Positions 58,950 to 64,000 of a stretch of DNA of 64,000 nt are shown here, in pieces; position 1 is the stretch's first letter, and each line of letters opens with the position of its first letter. The stretch lies in assembly GCF_023716465.1 (NCBI RefSeq), contig NZ_CP092415.1, forward strand, positions 1,899,501 through 1,963,500. The letters run 5' to 3'. The notes beneath the pieces are model-generated. The model ran no database searches and had not been told where the DNA came from. It saw nothing but the letters and a program-made list of their open reading frames with translations. The stretch comes from Flagellimonas marinaquae. GTDB lineage: Bacteria; Bacteroidota; Bacteroidia; Flavobacteriales; Flavobacteriaceae. The position numbers and the translations under genes were made by a program.

Positions 58950-61319
58950 TTAAAATGGTATGGTCATCGAAATGGATAAGTTCCTGCCAGGTTCTGGAAC
59001 GTCGATAAGCCGATAAAAACTGGTATGATCGTAGTATTCTGTATTGAATACATTATTTAGTTTTATGCGTAATTGCATAGGTTGTGCCGTTTTGAACATT
59101 GTTATCCCTGCCATGGCGGATATATGGAGTACTTGAAAACCTTCTGTTTTTTCCTCTGGAGGTACAATATCGTTTTGGGCAGCGGTTATCCTATATTCCG
59201 CGGTGATACTCGGTGCTTTTAAAAAGGATACATTCTTAAATTGATAGTTGGCAGAGAGCAAAGTGGAGAGGGGCGGATTAAAGGGTAGCGTGAAATCCTT
59301 TTTGGGTCCACTGGTCTGTCTGGAATACACATATTCCAAAGAAGCATCCAAACGTAGATCATTGCCGACGGTTGCACCTACCCGTGCCTCGCCACCAAAA
59401 CGGACTACCTCGCTTTGGGTATATTCGTACACTTGTAAGGTCTCATAGTAATTGGAGGTAGGGTTGAGATAAATGTAATTTTCAAAATAGTTGAAAAAAG
59501 GGCTGATACCAAAATCAAAATAGTTGTTGGAATGATCGATATCCAAATCTATTTGATAGGATTGTTCTGGGTCTAGATCTATTCTTCCCCTTTCGTAACG
59601 GTACATATGATAGTTTACCCCATCTGAAGCCAACTCATTGGCCAAAGGCATTCTAAAACTCTTTCCAACGTTTACTTTATATGTAGTATTATTATTGAGG
59701 TAACTCAAACCCAAAGATCCGCTTAGGTTGCCAAATTCCAAATCCTCGTCTCGTGCACGTTGCAAAAATACATTGGAGGTGGTGCCATCGGGATTGTTTA
59801 CAACAGATCGGAACCAGTCTGTGTAGGATGTTGTCCGCATAAGGCCAGCATCGTATCGCAAACCTCCCTGTAAGTGTAAATTTTCACTGATTTTATAATG
59901 GTCAAATACAAACACTCCCGCGGTATACCGGTCATAAGCAGGAATCAGAAAGCCCCATCCACCTATATTATTGTTCTGGTATTCCGTATTTATTCCAAAA
60001 ACAATGTCATGTCTATCATTGGGCTTAAAGGTGTCTTTTAAGTTCAGCGAATAGGTGTTTTTTGTAAATACCCTTTCCCTGCTGTTGGGGGGTGTGGGCA
60101 TATAACCATGGGGAACAGGTTCGGAGTGCTCCTCTCTTTGGTTGTTTTGGTAACCAAGGTCCAATTGAATGGTGTGCGCTCCTTTATAAAAAGTGGTGTT
60201 ATTGGTTATTTTAAAGTGGTTTACCTTGTGGTAGGGTAAATCGATATCCCGATCGGAACTATCATAATCGATAGAGGAGTTCCTAACCTCGAGACCATGG
60301 GCATTGGCAAAGAATCCATTTTTGGCGTTTACATTGCTGAAAAAAGTTTCTGATTTAATGTTTTCCGTTACAAAACCAATGCTGGCACTGGCATTGGCTT
60401 CCATGCCCGCTGTATTTCTGAGATGATTTTCGTACAGGTCAAAAACGTAGCCCTCGTAATAAATTTTATCGGTGGGCACTTTGTAATCGCCATAATCCCG
60501 GTAGGTCAATCGCCCACGATAGAACCATTGTTCTTTTCTTCCTTGGATTCCAGTGGAAATACCTAAAAGATCATTATTGGTCTCACCAAGTAGGTTTACT
60601 TCACCATTAAAGGAGTTCGGCATGGGTATTTTTGAGGGCTGGATGTCCACTACACCGGCTATGGCATCGGAGCCATATAATAAAGATGCGGGACCTTTAA
60701 TGATCTGTATGTTCTCTATTCCGTATTGGTCTATTTCGAGCCCATGATCATTTCCCCATTGCTGGGCTTCGTGCTTAATGCCGTTTTGGACCACACTTAC
60801 CCGATTAAATCCGAGCCCCCTGATTACAGGTTTTGATTGCCCTGAGCCAATGGTTATGGTGCTTACACCAGGAATTTTTTTAAGGGTTTGCATTAAGCTG
60901 TTCTCGCGGTTGGTTTCCAAAAATTCCTTGTCCACTCCAACTGAAATTGTTGAGAGTTCTTGAGCCTGTCTTTTGTCACTTTTTCCAAGTAGCTCAATCT
61001 CATCTAAATTGGTCACCTTCTCCGTTAATTTTATTGTGTATTCGCTAAGGTTTCGATCCACTTCTATAACCAATTTGATTGGAGCGTAGGCAATATGGGA
61101 TATTTCAAATGTATGAGCTCCTTTAGGTATATTCTCTATAATAAATTCACCGTTTAGCGAGGAGACGGCATGTTTGGTACTACCAACAATATTGGCGCCT
61201 GAAATAGGGGCCAAAGTACTCGAATCAATAACCGAACCTATAATAGTGTAGGTTTCCTGAGCCCAAATCAAAGTGTTGAAACCAATAAACAAACAAGCAA
61301 GAAGTGTGTATTTTATCAT
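58950..61319 (-). CDS. TonB-dependent receptor, ZnuD-like
   Basis: 789 residues. Signal peptide (to about 20, I-W-A-Q), carboxypeptidase-D-like domain (about 22-95), plug (about 110-240) with R-G-L-G-F-N-R-V-S-V-V-Q-N-G-I-K-H-E-A and Q-Q-W-G-N-D-H-G-L-E-I-D, then a barrel with an outer loop R-E-E-H-S-E-P-V-P-H-G (about 400) and a final I-S-M-T-I-P-F. The H-E-A-Q-Q-W-G-N-D-H-G-L-E pattern resembles ZnuD zinc receptors. Zinc uptake is inference. Between the small His/Cys gene and the DUF4625 genes. Confidence 0.9.
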   Translation of the reverse strand: MIKYTLLACLFIGFNTLIWAQETYTIIGSVIDSSTLAPISGANIVGSTKHAVSSLNGEFIIENIPKGAHTFEISHIAYAPIKLVIEVDRNLSEYTIKLTEKVTNLDEIELLGKSDKRQAQELSTISVGVDKEFLETNRENSLMQTLKKIPGVSTITIGSGQSKPVIRGLGFNRVSVVQNGIKHEAQQWGNDHGLEIDQYGIENIQIIKGPASLLYGSDAIAGVVDIQPSKIPMPNSFNGEVNLLGETNNDLLGISTGIQGRKEQWFYRGRLTYRDYGDYKVPTDKIYYEGYVFDLYENHLRNTAGMEANASASIGFVTENIKSETFFSNVNAKNGFFANAHGLEVRNSSIDYDSSDRDIDLPYHKVNHFKITNNTTFYKGAHTIQLDLGYQNNQREEHSEPVPHGYMPTPPNSRERVFTKNTYSLNLKDTFKPNDRHDIVFGINTEYQNNNIGGWGFLIPAYDRYTAGVFVFDHYKISENLHLQGGLRYDAGLMRTTSYTDWFRSVVNNPDGTTSNVFLQRARDEDLEFGNLSGSLGLSYLNNNTTYKVNVGKSFRMPLANELASDGVNYHMYRYERGRIDLDPEQSYQIDLDIDHSNNYFDFGISPFFNYFENYIYLNPTSNYYETLQVYEYTQSEVVRFGGEARVGATVGNDLRLDASLEYVYSRQTSGPKKDFTLPFNPPLSTLLSANYQFKNVSFLKAPSITAEYRITAAQNDIVPPEEKTEGFQVLHISAMAGITMFKTAQPMQLRIKLNNVFNTEYYDHTSFYRLIDVPEPGRNLSISMTIPF

Positions 61320-61540
61320 TATAAAAACTAGATTTTGTAACTAGCTTCTCTTTTGGGGGAAGCATTTATGGAGGTTCCATCAAGTGTGTTTCTAGTATAG
61401 GGGGTCGACTTAATGCTTAAAACAAGTATTTGTCAAAAACTGATGTATTGCATACACCAAAAGCAAGTTTTGGATTTTAAGCAAAATCAAGTCATAGTAA
61501 ATGGTAAAAATCTAAATACCAAAAACGAGGATGGAGGATG

Positions 61541-61846
61541 TTATGTGGTAGGGGGAGGCCTCGAAAACAGATGGCTTATGGTAAGCGTTCCGGAAACCTC
61601 AAAAAAATAGGAATTGGTAACTTTTGGATAGTAAACCACAGTGTTCTCAATGGTAGGCTCAACAATATCGTTTACTATTCCAGGGGATTGACTATCGTGT
61701 GCTATATTCAAGCATATCTCACAATGGTCTAGATAATCGTCTGTATCGTTATGATGGGTAAGCGCATGTAAGCCTACGAGCTTGGTTGCCAAAAAGAGGA
61801 CAAACAAACCGTAAGCGATACTATTGCTAAGACGATTCTTTTTCAT
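61541..61846 (-). CDS. Small His/Cys membrane-anchored protein leading the ZnuD-like unit
   Basis: 101 residues. N-terminal membrane segment (about 10-26), then H-A-L-T-H-H-N-D (about 27-34) and D-H-C-E-I-C-L-N-I-A-H (about 40-50), a compact HHH/CxxC-type metal site. A polar beta-like part follows, and the C-terminus reads F-S-R-P-P-P-T-T, the same [K/R]-P-P-x3 tail as at 46432 and 52233. First gene of the unit, 221 nt ahead of the receptor. No function is known to me; metal sensing or delivery is inference. Confidence 0.7.
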   Translation of the reverse strand: MKKNRLSNSIAYGLFVLFLATKLVGLHALTHHNDTDDYLDHCEICLNIAHDSQSPGIVNDIVEPTIENTVVYYPKVTNSYFFEVSGTLTISHLFSRPPPTT

Positions 61847-62114
61847 GGAAAAGCAAATTTATAAAAAAACCAGCGAAATGTGCTAATGGTCAAGGATGTT
61901 TGAATTAAGATGAATTAAATATTGGGTTTAGTATCGTTTTATATCTACAATAAGAAAGAAAAGCTTAGGAAAAGGTAGGTTGTTTCTTTCATCATATTTA
62001 TACTATTTCACAACAAAAGCCCCTTTGCATACAACATAACTTATCTATTCTAGCCTGTTCTTGATAAGTTTGGAGAAGCCTTACTTCGTAAGGATAAACC
62101 TCAGCAGCTAGACT

Positions 62115-64000
62115 ATGAACAAACCGCTAACCCTCCTGCGTTGCAGGCATTCTTTATTGATGGTACTTTTTGTCTTGGCATCAATTAAAGCTGGATATTC
62201 GCAGGATTGTTCGGTCAATGCAGGTTCGGACCAAAATTTTGACCGTACGACGACGGTGTTTTTGGGTGCCGATGTGCCTCCGGTCGGTTTCGGTGTTTGG
62301 ACACAACTATCGGGCCCAACCCTAGTGACTTTTGATGATGCCACCGATCCAAGCACCCAAGTCTTCAATACTGCTTTGGGAACCTATATTTTTGAATGGA
62401 CCGTTTCGGATGTTACCTGCAATACTGCTTCGGACACAGTGGGGATTACCATCGAAGGAGTAGATCTGGAACTGGAAATAGTAGTTAACGATCCACTGCC
62501 GAATATTGGTGATGTAGTGACTTTTACAATTAATTTGAGCAATTTTGGGGATGTTGACGCCACGGGTGTCGCCATTGAAAACCTTGTTCCATCTGGTTTC
62601 AACAATGTAACCGCAATAAACAATAGCGGAACTTTTAGTTTTATTACGGATAAAGTTAGTTGGACAGGTATAAACGTTCCTGTAGGTACAAATACGGCCT
62701 CGTTGAGTTTTGATGCTACCGTATTGACCCCAACGGCAACGATAGGGGAGTTTACACACGTTGCAGAAATTATTTTTGCCGATCAATTGGATGTGGATAG
62801 TACACCGAACAACGATGACGGAGATCAAAGTGAAGATGATGAGGACAATATTACTCCAGCACCACAACAAGCCGATTTATCACTGACCAAAACAGTGGTA
62901 GGAGGGGATTTATCTCCCTTTGTGACCGAACAGATCGGTTTTGAAATAACCATTGCCAACAATGGACCGCACGACGCCACCAATGTACGGGTCGTAGATC
63001 AAATACTTTCGGGCTTCAACTATATTTCCTATTCAGCAACAACAGGCACGTACGATCCCATTAGCGGCTTTTGGGAAGTGGGGACATTGGCCAATGGCAA
63101 TATTCAAACACTTACCATAAACGTAGAGGTCAATGCGACAGGAAACCATACCAATACCGCACAAATTATCGCTTCGGACGCTTTTGATATAGATTCGACT
63201 CCGGCAAATGGTGTTTCCTCAGAAGATGACCAAGGGGATGTAGTAATATCGCCCCAGGAGTTGATCGATCTATCCTTGACCAAAAGCATTGATAAATCGC
63301 CACCATTGGTGAGCGATAATGTCCGTTTTACAATTGTAGTGACCAATGATGGACCAAGTGATGCCACCTCGGTGGAAGTTACCGACCTGTTGCCATCGGG
63401 ATACACCTACATTTCGGACAATAGTGGAGGAACTTATAACCAGATAACAGGAATCTGGAACGTTGGTACATTGTCCAGTGGCAATTCAACGAGCCTTTCG
63501 ATTTTGTGCAATGTAAATGCCTCCGGTATTTACGAAAATACAGCAGAAATTACAGGACATGACCAAACAGATGTGGATTCCGCACCAAATAACGGTCTTG
63601 TGGGAGAGGATGACCAAGATAGTATTTCGGTGGTCCCCGAACCGTTGGTAGATATTGAAATAACCAAAACTGTTGACGAACTTGTCCCAGAAGTGGGAGA
63701 AGAAATACGCTTTACGGTAACCATACAGAACAATGGCCCCAGTGATGCCACCAATGTTGTGGTAACGGATGTACTGTCAACAGGATATCAGTTGGTGGCA
63801 GCAAACCCATCTGTGGGAACGTACAATGCCACCAATGGTTCTTGGGTAGTGGGCAATTTGGCGAACGGGATTTCGGAGACTTTGGAAATATCCGTAGACG
63901 TGTTGCCAACTGGAAACTACAGCAACACGGCCGAGTTGACCAATGTGGCCGAAAGGGATATAGATTCAAGCCCCAATAACAATAACGAGACCGAAGATGA
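62115..64000 (+). CDS. Large DUF11-repeat surface protein, runs off the window
   Basis: At least 628 residues, no stop before the window end. Signal peptide (residues about 14-31, ends G-Y-S-Q). A PKD/Ig-like N-terminal unit (about 32-115), then four DUF11-type repeats from about residues 116, 250, 385 and 510, each with A-D-L-S-L-T-K or I-D-L-S-L-T-K starts, N-x-G-P-x-D-A-T and an acidic end D-x-D-S-x-P-x-N...E-D-D. Ca2+-like acidic ends suggest a stiff extracellular adhesin. T9SS type tail expected past the window, not seen here. Confidence 0.9.
   Translation, partial: MNKPLTLLRCRHSLLMVLFVLASIKAGYSQDCSVNAGSDQNFDRTTTVFLGADVPPVGFGVWTQLSGPTLVTFDDATDPSTQVFNTALGTYIFEWTVSDVTCNTASDTVGITIEGVDLELEIVVNDPLPNIGDVVTFTINLSNFGDVDATGVAIENLVPSGFNNVTAINNSGTFSFITDKVSWTGINVPVGTNTASLSFDATVLTPTATIGEFTHVAEIIFADQLDVDSTPNNDDGDQSEDDEDNITPAPQQADLSLTKTVVGGDLSPFVTEQIGFEITIANNGPHDATNVRVVDQILSGFNYISYSATTGTYDPISGFWEVGTLANGNIQTLTINVEVNATGNHTNTAQIIASDAFDIDSTPANGVSSEDDQGDVVISPQELIDLSLTKSIDKSPPLVSDNVRFTIVVTNDGPSDATSVEVTDLLPSGYTYISDNSGGTYNQITGIWNVGTLSSGNSTSLSILCNVNASGIYENTAEITGHDQTDVDSAPNNGLVGEDDQDSISVVPEPLVDIEITKTVDELVPEVGEEIRFTVTIQNNGPSDATNVVVTDVLSTGYQLVAANPSVGTYNATNGSWVVGNLANGISETLEISVDVLPTGNYSNTAELTNVAERDIDSSPNNNNETED

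Noticed and set aside
61413..61610. 65-residue plus-strand ORF upstream of the ZnuD-like gene
   Set aside because: Overlaps the end of the small His/Cys gene on the other strand and shows no protein-like features.
1..64000. CRISPR array, prophage, IS element or integron
   Set aside because: No regularly spaced direct repeats, transposase, integrase or phage genes were seen on either strand.

Overview
The window reads as a chromosome segment of a marine Flavobacteriaceae (Bacteroidetes), close to the Muricauda/Allomuricauda group by overall protein flavour; this placement is by eye, not from a search. The signs are type IX secretion (T9SS) sorting tails, SusC/TonB-type receptors with carboxypeptidase-like N-terminal domains, lipoproteins with Asp/Ser-rich residues after the lipid Cys, TAnnTTTG-type promoters, few Shine-Dalgarno sites, and a class I ribonucleotide reductase whose small subunit carries the ATP-cone. 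I see no prophage, plasmid, integron, IS transposase or CRISPR array.

Layout. 1-7 kb: small secreted proteins, SIMPL-domain protein, glycerate kinase, GNAT, Dps, a short SSB, a Lys/Cys-rich miniprotein and a PAP2 phosphatase. 7-12.3 kb: histone-deacetylase-like hydrolase, Tex, MetG. 12.4-15.6 kb: DUF1800/DUF1501 secreted pair. 15.8-19 kb: YraN, an ACT-like protein and a long gene broken by one in-frame TAG. 19-22.2 kb: PdeM and Lhr-type helicase of the ligase-associated DNA repair set. 22.3-28.5 kb: TerB-like protein, Fbp, GNATs, aspartate kinase, a fused OlsF-like acyltransferase, TM2 protein. 28.5-39.2 kb: a long leftward housekeeping run (RibF, HTTM protein, SerS, TPR protein, DUF4286, GGCT-like, RsmA/KsgA, MgtE, cupin, 2-hydroxyacid dehydrogenase, DUF1801, VOC). 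39.3-43.7 kb: a 1265-residue T9SS metalloprotease and a lipoprotein. 43.7-46.4 kb: Pth, L25, Prs and tRNA-Leu(CAA).

46.4-52.6 kb is a metal (probably copper) island: a small His/Cys-rich exported protein plus TonB receptor going right, and a CNGKC-motif exported protein, MbnP-like lipoprotein, MbnH-like di-haem protein and an outer-membrane protein going left. 57.6-61.8 kb is a second, similarly built island: a small His/Cys exported protein, a ZnuD-like TonB receptor and two DUF4625 lipoproteins. Each of the three transcription units is led by a small membrane-anchored metal-motif protein, and all three of these unrelated-looking proteins end in the same [K/R]-Pro-Pro-x-x-x tail. I regard this as the best candidate for an undescribed system here.

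Between the islands lie a PAS protein, a hotdog thioesterase, a well-formed cobalamin riboswitch that points at the thioesterase rather than at any known B12 gene, and nrdB-nrdA with the ATP-cone on NrdB. The window ends inside a large DUF11-repeat surface protein.
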